Assembly: GCA_035712145.1 (NCBI GenBank)
Contig: DASTBI010000258.1
Span: 1-34,819, forward strand
Direction: 5' to 3'
From: Candidatus Eisenbacteria bacterium
Lineage (GTDB): Bacteria; Eisenbacteria; RBG-16-71-46
DNA: 34,819 bases
The notes under the pieces are model-generated. The model saw only the letters and a list, made by a program, of their open reading frames with translations. It did not search any database and was not told the origin of the DNA. Below, piece by piece: positions 16,375 to 24,221 of the stretch. How positions within the stretch are numbered: position 1 is the first letter of the stretch; the number at the start of each line of letters is the position of its first letter. A program made the position numbers and the translations under genes.

Positions 16375-16995
16375 TCAGGGCCACTCGAAGACGGAGTAGC
16401 CGGAGGGCGCGCGCAGCGTGAAGGCGGGCGAGCCCTTGGGCTTGCCGAAAGTCCAGGAGCCGAGCGTCAGCAGCCAGCGCTGATCGGCGATCCACAGCTG
16501 CAGACGCCGTGGAAGACCATCGGCGCCGAGCTCGACGTCGATGCTGTCGGCGGTGCCATCGCTCGGCTCGAGCGGAACCAGCCGGTAACGCCGCGAACCG
16601 CGAGCGGTCTCCCGATAGGTCGCAGCACCGCCATCCATGAACGCCCGCCACGTGCTGACCGCGGCCTGCGCCTGTTCGGGCCGCAGCTTCAGCAGCTGCT
16701 TCATCGAAGGCTGGATCCATTCTCCGCCGTCGGCCCGCATCGTGACCTTCTCGCCGCTGGTCTGAAAGTCGATGCGCATGCGATCGGGCGGCTCGAGCGA
16801 CAGCCGCCCGCGATCGGCGCGCAGCGTCTCTCCCGCCGAGACCACGGTCTGGGCCAGCGTGGCCTCGCCACGTCCGGACGTCTGGAGCCGCTTGACGAGT
16901 GCCGAGACCGAAGGCAGCGGCGTGGCGGCGAACGCCGAGGTGTGAGCGAGAATCGCAAGCACGATGAGCTGGGCGGCCACGCTGGACCGGTTCAT
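16375..16995 (-). CDS. LolA-like outer-membrane lipoprotein carrier
   Basis: The 206-residue product has a cleavable signal peptide ([20 protein letters not shown], cut near AFA-ATP). LolA-type beta-strands follow: [56 protein letters not shown] and [17 protein letters not shown]. In the periplasm LolA takes lipoproteins from the inner-membrane LolCDE and passes them to the outer membrane. ATG 16995 overlaps the lolB-like stop (ATGA). The pairing with a LolB-like lipoprotein supports the call. LolA homologues with other clients exist, so the exact client is inferred. Confidence 0.8.
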   Translation of the reverse strand: MNRSSVAAQLIVLAILAHTSAFAATPLPSVSALVKRLQTSGRGEATLAQTVVSAGETLRADRGRLSLEPPDRMRIDFQTSGEKVTMRADGGEWIQPSMKQLLKLRPEQAQAAVSTWRAFMDGGAATYRETARGSRRYRLVPLEPSDGTADSIDVELGADGLPRRLQLWIADQRWLLTLGSWTFGKPKGSPAFTLRAPSGYSVFEWP

Positions 16996-17789
16996 AGGAA
17001 CCCCAGTCGGCCGAGCGCCGCGCGCAGCTCGCCAAGGGTCACCGCCCTGGTGCCGGGGGGCCAGCGGACCGCGAGCCGCCCGTCGTCCGCCCGTGAAGCG
17101 AAGCGGATCTGGGTGGCGCGGCACGTGACGCGCACGTCGTGCTCCTCGTCGACGAGCTCCACGTGCGACGGCCATGGCCTGCCGGTCGCATGATCCCAGC
17201 CCCGATAGCGGACGCGCAGCAACGAGCCATCCACCGTCGCGATCTGCGCCCAGGATGGAACTCCGTTCTCTTCGATCCCCAGCGACAGCGAATCGCCGGC
17301 CTCGCTCCAGCTCACGCGCATCATCGAGTCTCGCCAAACCGCGCGGGTCCAGGCATCGGCGGGCGGCTCCCATGTGGCGCTGAACGCTCGCACCATGCGG
17401 TCGGCGGGGGCTTCGAAGCCGAGCGACTCCGACGCCGCATCGAGCGACAGTCCTCGCTTCCACGCCGGAACGTACGCACGCAGCGAGTCGCCGCGCATAC
17501 CCAGGTCCAGTGCCGTGCCGAAGGCGGCGTAGAGGCGCAGACGCATGCGGTCGGGAGCCGCGAGACGGAGCTCGGCCTGCGCCCCGGGAAGTCTCTCGCC
17601 GGAGCGCTCCACCCACAGCGACACGCTGGCGCTCATCGCCACCGCGCGCGCCTGACGCTCGGTCACCGAGTTTCGATAACGCGCGATCCGCTCCTCGAAG
17701 CCGCTCTCCGGAGGCCGGGCGAGCCGCGGAGCGCACCCCGCAGCCATCGCGACGAGAGCCATCGTCCACCCGACACGGAGGTGTCTCAT
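16992..17789 (-). CDS. LolB-like outer-membrane lipoprotein
   Basis: The 265-residue product has a short signal peptide ending AMAAGC, so C19 is probably lipidated. The body resembles the LolA/LolB/DUF4292 half-barrel: LPGAQAELRLAAPDRMRLRL, then SLRAYVPAWKRGL and VDGSLLRVRYRGW. LolB accepts lipoproteins from LolA and inserts them in the outer membrane. The assignment rests on fold-like pattern and adjacency to the LolA-like gene. A DUF4292 lipoprotein of other role is the alternative. The start overlaps the aroK stop (ATGA) and the stop overlaps the lolA-like start (ATGA). Confidence 0.65.
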   Translation of the reverse strand: MRHLRVGWTMALVAMAAGCAPRLARPPESGFEERIARYRNSVTERQARAVAMSASVSLWVERSGERLPGAQAELRLAAPDRMRLRLYAAFGTALDLGMRGDSLRAYVPAWKRGLSLDAASESLGFEAPADRMVRAFSATWEPPADAWTRAVWRDSMMRVSWSEAGDSLSLGIEENGVPSWAQIATVDGSLLRVRYRGWDHATGRPWPSHVELVDEEHDVRVTCRATQIRFASRADDGRLAVRWPPGTRAVTLGELRAALGRLGFL

Positions 17790-18301
17790 AGCGTCTCCAG
17801 GGCATCGATCACCGCCTGGGCGACCTGATCAGGGGTTCGCCCGTCGGTGACGACACGGATCTCGGCCACGTCGCGATAGGCGGCCTCCCGGCCGCGCAGC
17901 AGGGACTCCAGCTGGACGGAATCCTGCGGCAACAGGGGGCGGACGCCGGGCGTTCCTCCCACGCGGCGCAAGGCCTCCTGAGGCGTCACCTCGAGCCACA
18001 CCACGCGGCACGACCCCTTGAGCCGCTCGCGCGAGGCGGCCTCGATCAAAGCCCCGCCTCCGCAGGCGATCACCGTGGCGCCGTTGCCGATCACCCGCGC
18101 GAGCCGTTCGGCCTCCCTCCGGCGGAACGCCGCTTCGCCTTCGCGGCGGAACATCTCCGCCACGCTGCACCCCGCTTCGGCTTCGAGCACCTGATCGAGA
18201 TCGACCGCCTTGCCGCCCAGCCGGCTCGCCAGGAGACCGGCCACCGTGGTCTTGCCGGCGCCCATCAGGCCTACCAGCGCGATCGCGCGCTTCTCGCTCA
18301 T
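17786..18301 (-). CDS. aroK: shikimate kinase
   Basis: The 171-residue enzyme phosphorylates shikimate with ATP in aromatic amino-acid synthesis. It shows the P-loop GLMGAGKTT (K17), the shikimate-binding VDLDQVLE (D34, D36), EMFRREGEAAFRRREAE and CGGGA, and the lid region RPLL. It is the first gene of the long minus-strand train. The 82 bases upstream contain the pilQ terminator and a possible extended -10 (TGCTAGGCT, TAGGCT at 18313-18308), which would give an almost leaderless message. No aroB or other shikimate gene is adjacent. Confidence 0.94.
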   Translation of the reverse strand: MSEKRAIALVGLMGAGKTTVAGLLASRLGGKAVDLDQVLEAEAGCSVAEMFRREGEAAFRRREAERLARVIGNGATVIACGGGALIEAASRERLKGSCRVVWLEVTPQEALRRVGGTPGVRPLLPQDSVQLESLLRGREAAYRDVAEIRVVTDGRTPDQVAQAVIDALETL

Positions 18302-18339
18302 GCCGCGAGCCTAGCACAGCGTTCCCGCGCCAAATGCCA

Positions 18340-18366
18340 ACGGGCCGCCATGTTCCGGCGGCCCGT
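18340..18366 (-). terminator. hairpin terminator after pilQ
   Basis: A perfect 10-bp stem (ACGGGCCGCC / GGCGGCCCGT) closes a 7-base loop, starting 17 bases after the pilQ stop. The following minus-strand sequence TTGGCATTTGG is only modestly T-rich, so termination may be incomplete and could read into aroK. Confidence 0.6.
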
Positions 18367-18383
18367 CGTGACGAAACGGTGAC

Positions 18384-19709
18384 TTACTTGCTGGCCAGCG
18401 TGGGCATCAGCCGCGGGGTGACGAAGATCAGCAGCTCGCGGTTCTGCCGCACCACGTTCTCCGAGCGGAACAGGAAGCCGATCAGCGGGAAGTCCTTCAG
18501 GATCGGCACGCCCTTGCGCACCTTGGAGTCGTTGGTGCGGATCAGGCCTCCGATCACCGCGGTCTGGCCGTCCTCGACCATCACGCGCGTGTCCGCTTCC
18601 GAGGTGTTGATGATGACGCCGCCCTGCACCGTGCTCTGCGTGGAGAGGTCGCTGACTTCGGGGTGCAGGTCGAGGATGATCTTCTTGTCGTCCGTCAGGT
18701 GAGGCGTGCACTTGAGCTGGATACCGATCGTCTGCAGCTGCGACACGGCGTTGCCGGCGATGTCCTGAACGATGAGAGGAATCTTCTGGCCGACCACGAT
18801 CTTGGCCTCGCGGTTGTCCACCGTGACCACGCGCGGGTTCGAGATGATGTTGGCCTTGCGGTTCTGCTCCAGCAGTTGGAGCTGCGCCTCGACGGAGCCC
18901 CAGTCGCGGAAGATGCCGTAGGCAATCCGTGTCGCAGGATCCCCGATCGGCGTGTCGTGTTCGGCACCCACGAGCTGTCCGGGTCCGGGGTTGGGCACGT
19001 GTGCGGTGCCCGAAATCGGTCCATCGAAGTAGTTCGACGGCTGGCCGACGTTCCACTCGATGCCGACGGCGCGCAGCGCTTCGGCGTCGACGTCCACCAG
19101 CTTGGCCGTGATCTCGATCTGTGGCGTCGTGCTGTCGAGCTCGATCGCCATCCTCTCGATCGCGTCCAGCGTGCTGCCCAGATCGGTGATGATCAGCGAG
19201 TTGGTGCGCTTGTCGGTCTGGATCGCGCCGCGGCGTGACAACGACGCGGTCAGCGCCGTCGAGAGCTCGGTCGCGTTGGCGTAGTTGAGCCGGATCAGGC
19301 GGGTCTCGAGCGGCACCAGCTCCAGCTGCTTGGCGCGAGCGCTCTCCCGCTCGACCCCTTCGGCATGCAGCTTCGAGGCATCGTCCACGCGGATGATGCT
19401 GCCTTCCTCCACATAGTCGAGCCCGTTGCTGCGCAGGATGGTCCGCATCGCTTCCAGCCAGCCGACCTCGTGTAGGGACACCCGCACTTCACCCTTCACG
19501 GTCGGCGCCACCACGATGTTGCGGCCGCTGAATTCAGCAATCGCCCGCAAGACGGTGCGAACGTCCGCCCCTTCCACGTCGATCGAGAAGGCGCCCTGGC
19601 CGGTCCGAACCAGACCGACCTCTTTCATGGCGGACGGCTGTTGCGCGAGCGACGTTGTCGCCAGCGCAATCGTCAGGACGAGGCCCAGCAGGGCCTTAGC
19701 GCTTCGCAT
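18384..19709 (-). CDS. pilQ: type IV pilus secretin PilQ (short form)
   Basis: The 441-residue outer-membrane channel has a signal peptide (about 1-22, SLAQQ), one STN/N0 domain (FSIDVEGADVRTVLRAIAEF, about 40-105), an N1 domain (LIRLNYANATELSTAL, about 135-195) and the secretin core (from IEITAKLVDV to the C-terminus, with ISNPRVVTVDNREAKI and KDFPLIGFLFR). There is no peptidoglycan-binding AMIN domain, so it is much shorter than the roughly 700-900 residues of Pseudomonas or Myxococcus PilQ. ATG 19709 lies inside the end of pilP (14-base overlap) with GGGAG 6-7 bases upstream. It is the last gene of pilMNOPQ, followed by a terminator. Confidence 0.94.
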   Translation of the reverse strand: MRSAKALLGLVLTIALATTSLAQQPSAMKEVGLVRTGQGAFSIDVEGADVRTVLRAIAEFSGRNIVVAPTVKGEVRVSLHEVGWLEAMRTILRSNGLDYVEEGSIIRVDDASKLHAEGVERESARAKQLELVPLETRLIRLNYANATELSTALTASLSRRGAIQTDKRTNSLIITDLGSTLDAIERMAIELDSTTPQIEITAKLVDVDAEALRAVGIEWNVGQPSNYFDGPISGTAHVPNPGPGQLVGAEHDTPIGDPATRIAYGIFRDWGSVEAQLQLLEQNRKANIISNPRVVTVDNREAKIVVGQKIPLIVQDIAGNAVSQLQTIGIQLKCTPHLTDDKKIILDLHPEVSDLSTQSTVQGGVIINTSEADTRVMVEDGQTAVIGGLIRTNDSKVRKGVPILKDFPLIGFLFRSENVVRQNRELLIFVTPRLMPTLASK

Positions 19710-20904
19710 TCTTATCTCCCTTCCTGCTGATTGGAATCGTGACCGACTGGGACTGTCCGTCCACCGTGATGTTCACGATCATGGCGTCGCGTTTGAGGGC
19801 CTCGACGTAGCCGTTCATCACCCGATCGCCGCGGCGCAGGACGTAGCCGCCGCCGTTCGGGTCCTCGACCATGGCGAATTGATCGCTTCTCCCCCACACC
19901 ACGCCCACGAGCTTGAGGCCGCCCAGATCGGGAGGCGCCTGCCCGCCCACGTCGGCGCCCACGTATTCGCCTTCCATGAGCGACTGGAAAGGATCGCGTC
20001 GGCCGAGCGCGTTGTACTGGTAGGTGACGTGATCCTCGAGCGCCGCGCTGACGGTCGCGCCGCCCTTCTGCGCCAGAGCGGACCCCGATTTGGTACCGGG
20101 GGTCGGCTTGCTGGCCACGCCGCCGGTCACGCCCGCACCGAGCGCCGCGCCTGCCTTGCCCGTCGTGCCGGACTTGATCGGCGTCACGCTCGGCCCGGTC
20201 ACGGTCGTGCCGCCGCTCTTCGCCAGCGTCGACCCGACCTTGGAGGATGCGCTGGGCGTGACCCGCGTCACGGACGGGGTGTTGGACACCGCCACCGCCT
20301 TGGCGCCTGGAGCCGCGGGGATCCTGGCGATGCCGCTTGGAACCGCGGCCGGAGACCTGGCTCCGGGTGGGGTCTTGGCGTTGCCCGCACCCGGCGGTGG
20401 CGCCACGCGGGCGATGCCTGCGGGCACGGGCTGACCGGTCTTCTTCACGGGAGTGGCGGGCTTGCTCGGCGCGACCGCCGTCTTGCTCGGCGTGGCATTC
20501 GTCTTACTCGTCGTGGCTGCCGACTTCGTCGGCGTCGCGGGAGCCACCTTTGCGACCGGCACGGGAGCGACGGCCGGCTTCGCGCCGCCCGTCTTCGACA
20601 CCGTCCCCGGCTTCTGCGCCACGGTGGACGTCGCCGGCTTCTCTGCCACGGTGGACGTCGCCGGCTTCTGCGCCACGGTGGACGCAGGCTTGGTCGTAGC
20701 CCCTGGCTTCGCCGCGGTGGTTGCCGGCTTCTTCACCGACTTCCTGCTCGTGTCCGCGGCCGTCGGCTTGGGCTTCGGCGGGGGCGCGCTTTCGTCCAGC
20801 GTCGCCGGCGTTCCGGCCCAGGAGGTGGACAGGAACACACACATGGCGAGCGTCGCGAGCGAAGCGTGACGCGCCACCCGGACATCGTTACGACTGGTGG
20901 CCAT
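19696..20904 (-). CDS. pilP: type IV pilus assembly protein PilP with very long repetitive linker
   Basis: The 402-residue product starts at ATG 20904 with AAAGGAG 6 bases upstream. Residues 291-402 are a PilP domain (YNALGRRDPFQSLMEG, GGLKLVGVVWG, GGGYVLRRGDRVMNGYVEAL), which bridges PilN/PilO to PilQ in the periplasm. The first 30 residues look like a cleavable signal (ending STSWAG). There is no lipobox, unlike the lipoprotein PilP of Pseudomonas. Between them lie about 260 residues of Ala/Thr/Pro/Lys-rich low complexity with 9-residue repeats (STVAEKPAT). Usual PilP length is about 170-180. The start overlaps pilO by 17 bases. Confidence 0.92.
   Translation of the reverse strand: MATSRNDVRVARHASLATLAMCVFLSTSWAGTPATLDESAPPPKPKPTAADTSRKSVKKPATTAAKPGATTKPASTVAQKPATSTVAEKPATSTVAQKPGTVSKTGGAKPAVAPVPVAKVAPATPTKSAATTSKTNATPSKTAVAPSKPATPVKKTGQPVPAGIARVAPPPGAGNAKTPPGARSPAAVPSGIARIPAAPGAKAVAVSNTPSVTRVTPSASSKVGSTLAKSGGTTVTGPSVTPIKSGTTGKAGAALGAGVTGGVASKPTPGTKSGSALAQKGGATVSAALEDHVTYQYNALGRRDPFQSLMEGEYVGADVGGQAPPDLGGLKLVGVVWGRSDQFAMVEDPNGGGYVLRRGDRVMNGYVEALKRDAMIVNITVDGQSQSVTIPISRKGDKNAKR
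20607..20684 (-). repeat. 27-bp tandem repeat in the pilP linker (about 2.9 copies)
   Basis: Units at 20618-20644 and 20645-20671 differ at two bases only, with partial units on both sides (20607-20617, 20672-20684). Each encodes the 9-residue motif TSTVA(E/Q)KPA. The unit keeps the frame, so copy-number change would lengthen or shorten the PilP linker. Confidence 0.85.
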
Positions 20905-21598
20905 CGTTCGCTCCTTTCTTCTCGGGCTGGGAGGGCTTCGTCAAGACTTCCGGCGGCGATCCGCCGGATGCCGGAGGGGCGCCGGTCGTGCTGGCTGGGG
21001 CGGCCTGGGCCGGGGAGCCGGCCGAACCGGAGTTCAGGCTATAAGCCGAAGCGTTGAACGATGCGGCGGTCGTGAGGCGATAGCTGTTCACCGGCGTGGT
21101 GGTGAGCTTCAGGCCCGACACGGTGACGATGCGACGCATGTTGGCCAGCTCGGCGAGAAACGACCCCACCTGGTGGTAGCCCCCCTGGACGACGATGTCG
21201 ACCGGCATCTCGGTGTAGTAGTTCTGGCTGCGGGGCGCTCCGGGCTTGAACATCACGAACTGCACCCCGGTCTGCTGTCCGGCCAGCGTGATCTTGCGCA
21301 GCAGTCCCGCGCTCTGGCGGTCGGTCGGCAGCAGCTCGGCGGCCATCGACCAGCGCTCGTGGAGCATGTCGTACTCGGCTTCGAACCGCGGCAGATCCGC
21401 CACCGAAGCGCGCGCGCGCGCCAGCTCGGTGGACTTCTTCTCATAGGTCGCCTTGAGCTCGGCCAGCTGCTCCGCGCGGTTCGGATAACCGAACGGCAGG
21501 AAGTGCGTGAAGAAGAAGACCCCCAGGGCGCCGGCCGCCAGCATGCCGCACAGGATGATGCGAAGCGTCGCCTGGTTCTTGAAATCCACCGCTGCCAT
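20888..21598 (-). CDS. pilO: type IV pilus assembly protein PilO
   Basis: The 236-residue inner-membrane protein has one TM helix (about 13-33, LRIILCGMLAAGALGVFFFT), a periplasmic coiled coil (LAELKATYEKKSTELARARA) and a ferredoxin-like domain (VDIVVQGGYHQVGSFLAELANM). It pairs with PilN to form the alignment complex. Start ATG 21598 is preferred because AGGAGG is 5 bases upstream; the GTG just before it (21601) is only 2 bases from that site. A Pro/Ser-rich tail of about 40 residues (SPAQAAPASTTGAPPASGGS) is an extra. It ends within the start of pilP. Confidence 0.94.
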   Translation of the reverse strand: MAAVDFKNQATLRIILCGMLAAGALGVFFFTHFLPFGYPNRAEQLAELKATYEKKSTELARARASVADLPRFEAEYDMLHERWSMAAELLPTDRQSAGLLRKITLAGQQTGVQFVMFKPGAPRSQNYYTEMPVDIVVQGGYHQVGSFLAELANMRRIVTVSGLKLTTTPVNSYRLTTAASFNASAYSLNSGSAGSPAQAAPASTTGAPPASGGSPPEVLTKPSQPEKKGANDGHQS

Positions 21599-21607
21599 CA
21601 CATCCTC

Positions 21608-22180
21608 CTAGTTGGCGCGCTCGTCCGGCGTGACCTGGCAACTGATCTGGAACTTGACCACGTCCTTCGATTCCACCTGTCCCCGCTCTGCCACGCGCAG
21701 CTCGACGTCGGCGAACAGCGGGGAGCGCTCGAGGCGGGACATGAAGTCCGACACCACGAGGTTCGAATAGGTGACCCCCTCCAAATTCAGCTGACCGCTC
21801 GCATCCTGCTGGGTCTGCGTCATCCAGAGGTGGTCCGGAACACACCGCGCCAGCTCGTCCATGAGCCGGACGCTCTGCGTGCGCCCCTTTTCAAGCTTGC
21901 TGATGATTCCGAGCCGGAGATCGAGCTCGGCACGTTCCTGCGCCAGCCGTTTGACCTTCTCGATCTGCGGCGCCAGAGCCCTGGACTGGGCGTCGATGTC
22001 GGCGATCGAGTGGTTGAGCGAGCTGACCCGCGCGTTCTGCGACAGCACCGTGCCCAGAATGATCAGTGCCGCGGCCGCCACGATGGCGACCGGAAGCACG
22101 AGGTCGCCGACCTGGAAGTTCACCGCCGCGCGCCGGCGCTGGGCCTTGTCCTCCTTGGGGAGAAGATTGATGCGGATCAT
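21608..22180 (-). CDS. pilN: type IV pilus assembly protein PilN
   Basis: The 190-residue product starts at ATG 22180, ATGA-overlapping the pilM stop, with GGGAG 7 bases upstream. The N-terminus MIRINLLPKEDK contains the INLLP motif that binds the PilM groove. One TM helix follows (about 30-50, LVLPVAIVAAAALIILGTVL), then a periplasmic coiled coil (SIADIDAQSRALAPQIEKVK) and a PilN/GspL-like fold (VTYSNLVVSDFMSRLERSP). Its heterodimer with PilO links cytoplasmic PilM to PilP. Earlier in-frame starts lie inside pilM and are rejected. Confidence 0.95.
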   Translation of the reverse strand: MIRINLLPKEDKAQRRRAAVNFQVGDLVLPVAIVAAAALIILGTVLSQNARVSSLNHSIADIDAQSRALAPQIEKVKRLAQERAELDLRLGIISKLEKGRTQSVRLMDELARCVPDHLWMTQTQQDASGQLNLEGVTYSNLVVSDFMSRLERSPLFADVELRVAERGQVESKDVVKFQISCQVTPDERAN

Positions 22181-23232
22181 TTCTTGTCTCCCAGGCGGCG
22201 CATCGCGAGCCCGATGGCGACCGTGAGCAACGGCGCCACCTTCATCACGTCCTGCCCCGCGAACAGCGCGGGGTCGTAGACCACGCGCGACAGCGGATTG
22301 GCGATCTCGCATGGCACGCCGAACCGGCGTCCGAGGAACTCCGGCAAGGCCGGCGTCAGCGCCGCGCCTCCGCAGAGCATGATCCGCGACAGCGCTCCGG
22401 CTTCGCCCGCGGTCCGCAGGTAGGCCTGCGCCCGCTCGATGGCGGTCGCCAGGCCTTCGCAGGCCGACTCGACCACGGGCGTGATCTCGATGCCCGAGGT
22501 CGACTCGCCGCGCACGGCGGAGGCCGCTTCGGTCTGGGTCACGTTGAACTTGCGCTGGGCCGCCTCGACGAATGTCCGGCCGCCGAGCTGGATGTCCTTG
22601 GTGAAGTAGGGGACACCGGCCTGAGTGATGTTGATGTTGGTGATCTCGGAGCCGACGTTGAGCGTCGCCACCACGTCTTCCGGCGCCAGATGGTAGTTGG
22701 CCTCGAGCGCGTTCTGGGCCGCGAAGGAGTCGACGTCCACGATCAGCGGGTTGAGTCCCGCTTCGCGGATGAGATCGCTGAAGGACATCACCATGTCCTT
22801 CTTGGCGGCGACCAGCAGGACCTGCATCTGCTTCGGATCGTTGGGCGCCGGGCCAAGGATCTCGAAGTCGAGCGACACGTCGTTGATGTCGTAGGGAACG
22901 TGCTGCTCGGCTTCCCAGATGACCGCCTGGTGCGCGTCCTCGGCGGACAGCTTGTTCATGATGATGCGCTTCACGATCACCGCACGCCCGCTGACTGCGG
23001 CGACCACGTTCTTCGTCTGGATCCCTCGCGACTCCAGCAGGTTGCCGATGGCGTCGATCACGAGCTGGCGGTCCATGATCTCGCCGTCGACGATGGCCTC
23101 GGCGAGCGGCTGCGACACGCCCCAGTTGACCAGGCGGTGGCTCTTGTTGGCGTGGCTCTCCATTTCGGCGAGCTTCACGGTGTTGCTGCCGATGTCCAAT
23201 CCCACGAGCGCTTGCTTCTTGCCGAAGAGCAT
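22177..23232 (-). CDS. pilM: type IV pilus assembly protein PilM (actin-like)
   Basis: The 351-residue cytoplasmic protein has the actin/FtsA-type nucleotide-binding fold: phosphate-1 loop VGLDIGSNTVKLAE (about 8-22), LIVDVDSFAAQNALE, LNVGSEITNI and the adenosine motif IMLCGGAALTPALPEFLG. It binds the PilN N-terminus and couples the motor complex to the alignment complex. ATG 23232 has GGGAG 7 bases upstream. It is the first gene of pilMNOPQ, and the 227-base upstream region (23233-23459) contains a hairpin but no promoter I can support. Confidence 0.96.
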   Translation of the reverse strand: MLFGKKQALVGLDIGSNTVKLAEMESHANKSHRLVNWGVSQPLAEAIVDGEIMDRQLVIDAIGNLLESRGIQTKNVVAAVSGRAVIVKRIIMNKLSAEDAHQAVIWEAEQHVPYDINDVSLDFEILGPAPNDPKQMQVLLVAAKKDMVMSFSDLIREAGLNPLIVDVDSFAAQNALEANYHLAPEDVVATLNVGSEITNINITQAGVPYFTKDIQLGGRTFVEAAQRKFNVTQTEAASAVRGESTSGIEITPVVESACEGLATAIERAQAYLRTAGEAGALSRIMLCGGAALTPALPEFLGRRFGVPCEIANPLSRVVYDPALFAGQDVMKVAPLLTVAIGLAMRRLGDKK

Positions 23233-23290
23233 GGGTTCACTCCCTGATCCAGTCGGTCGCGGATGTCGGACGGGTCGCGGCGTGTCGCCA

Positions 23291-23311
23291 CGGCGACTTC
23301 GTGAGTCGCCG
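23291..23311 (-). other. 8-bp hairpin upstream of pilM
   Basis: CGGCGACT and AGTCGCCG pair perfectly around a 5-base loop, 59 bases before the pilM start, with no T-tract after it. It may be a leader hairpin or a dyad operator. The remainder of 23233-23459 shows an imperfect CCGC/GCGG dyad near 23440-23456 and nothing else recognised. Confidence 0.35.
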
Positions 23312-23459
23312 TCTCCGTTCCGTTGATCCGCCGTGGAAATTCATCGACCGGGGGTCGTCCCGGCTTGAGGGCGTTTTTCAACGGGTTCCGCCGGGGTGTT
23401 GCAGGGCACAAGGCGGGTTCTCGAATTCGGACGAGGCCGCTTTTTCGGGCGGTTTGCCC

Positions 23460-24221
23460 CTAGTGGCGCGACCCCATCCGGACCCGCGGAGTCGAGAGCT
23501 TCTTGACCGCCAGCTCGGTTCGGCCGGTCTCCAGCGCTTCCTGGATCTTGGCCAGCTCACGCTCGGCCATCTCGCGCATGAGCTTGTTGTTGGAGCGCTC
23601 GTAGACGTCGAGCCACAGCTCCTGCGCCACCCTCAGGTCCCCGGCGTGCTGCCGGGCGAAGGCCGCGAAACGGGCCGACTGCGGCGGGCCGTCGGGCTGA
23701 CGCGAGGCCTGCTCGAAGTACTCGGCGGCCTTGCGCAGCTCGCGTCCGCCCGGGCGCACGTAGTAGAGAAAGCCGAACTCGAACGCCAGCTCGCCGCTGG
23801 TGGGATTGTTCTCGATCCCCTTGAGCATCAGCTTCTCGGCCTCGGGGAACTGGAAACCTTCCTGGGCCAGCGCGAAAGCCCCGAAGATGTAGGCAGGAAC
23901 GAAGCGTGGCGCCAGCGAGGTGAGGATGTCGAAGACGTGCGCCATCCGCTCGAAGCGCAGGTCGGTGCGACGATGCTCCCCGTAGTATTGAACGGCGCGC
24001 AGCCACGCGAGATCGGCCGCCGTCTCCGCATGCCCGAGCGTCGCCGGGCGGAGATGCTGGCCCGACGGGTAATACGCCAGCTCTTCGAACGGCTGAGGCC
24101 GGGGGAGCCGGACATACGCCGTCGCGGCGGTGCCATAGGCGAGTATGCCGGCGGCGATCGCCACCGCCCACGCCATCGCCACGCGCGCGCGGGGTCCCTC
24201 GAAGCGCCGAGGGAGCTTCAC
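23460..24221 (-). CDS. membrane-anchored TPR-like protein of the pilus locus (PilG position)
   Basis: The 253-residue product starts at GTG 24221, which shares GTGA with the permease stop. One N-terminal TM helix (about 16-38, AWAVAIAAGILAYGTAAT) is followed by a soluble region with TPR-like helix pairs: DLAWLRAVQYYGEHRRTDLR, FVPAYIFGAFALAQEGFQFP, AEKLMLKGIENNPTSGELAF and LRKAAEYFEQASR. In Myxococcus the pilA-pilM interval carries pilG, pilH and pilI. This gene and the two before it occupy the same place, so it is a candidate PilG equivalent; sequence equivalence is not shown. An ATG 15 codons later is an alternative start. Confidence 0.72.
   Translation of the reverse strand: MKLPRRFEGPRARVAMAWAVAIAAGILAYGTAATAYVRLPRPQPFEELAYYPSGQHLRPATLGHAETAADLAWLRAVQYYGEHRRTDLRFERMAHVFDILTSLAPRFVPAYIFGAFALAQEGFQFPEAEKLMLKGIENNPTSGELAFEFGFLYYVRPGGRELRKAAEYFEQASRQPDGPPQSARFAAFARQHAGDLRVAQELWLDVYERSNNKLMREMAERELAKIQEALETGRTELAVKKLSTPRVRMGSRH

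Noticed and set aside
19426-21057. 543-codon plus-strand open frame opposite pilQ and pilP
   Set aside because: The His/Arg/Gly-rich translation comes from the complement of the repetitive pilP linker; it has no independent support.
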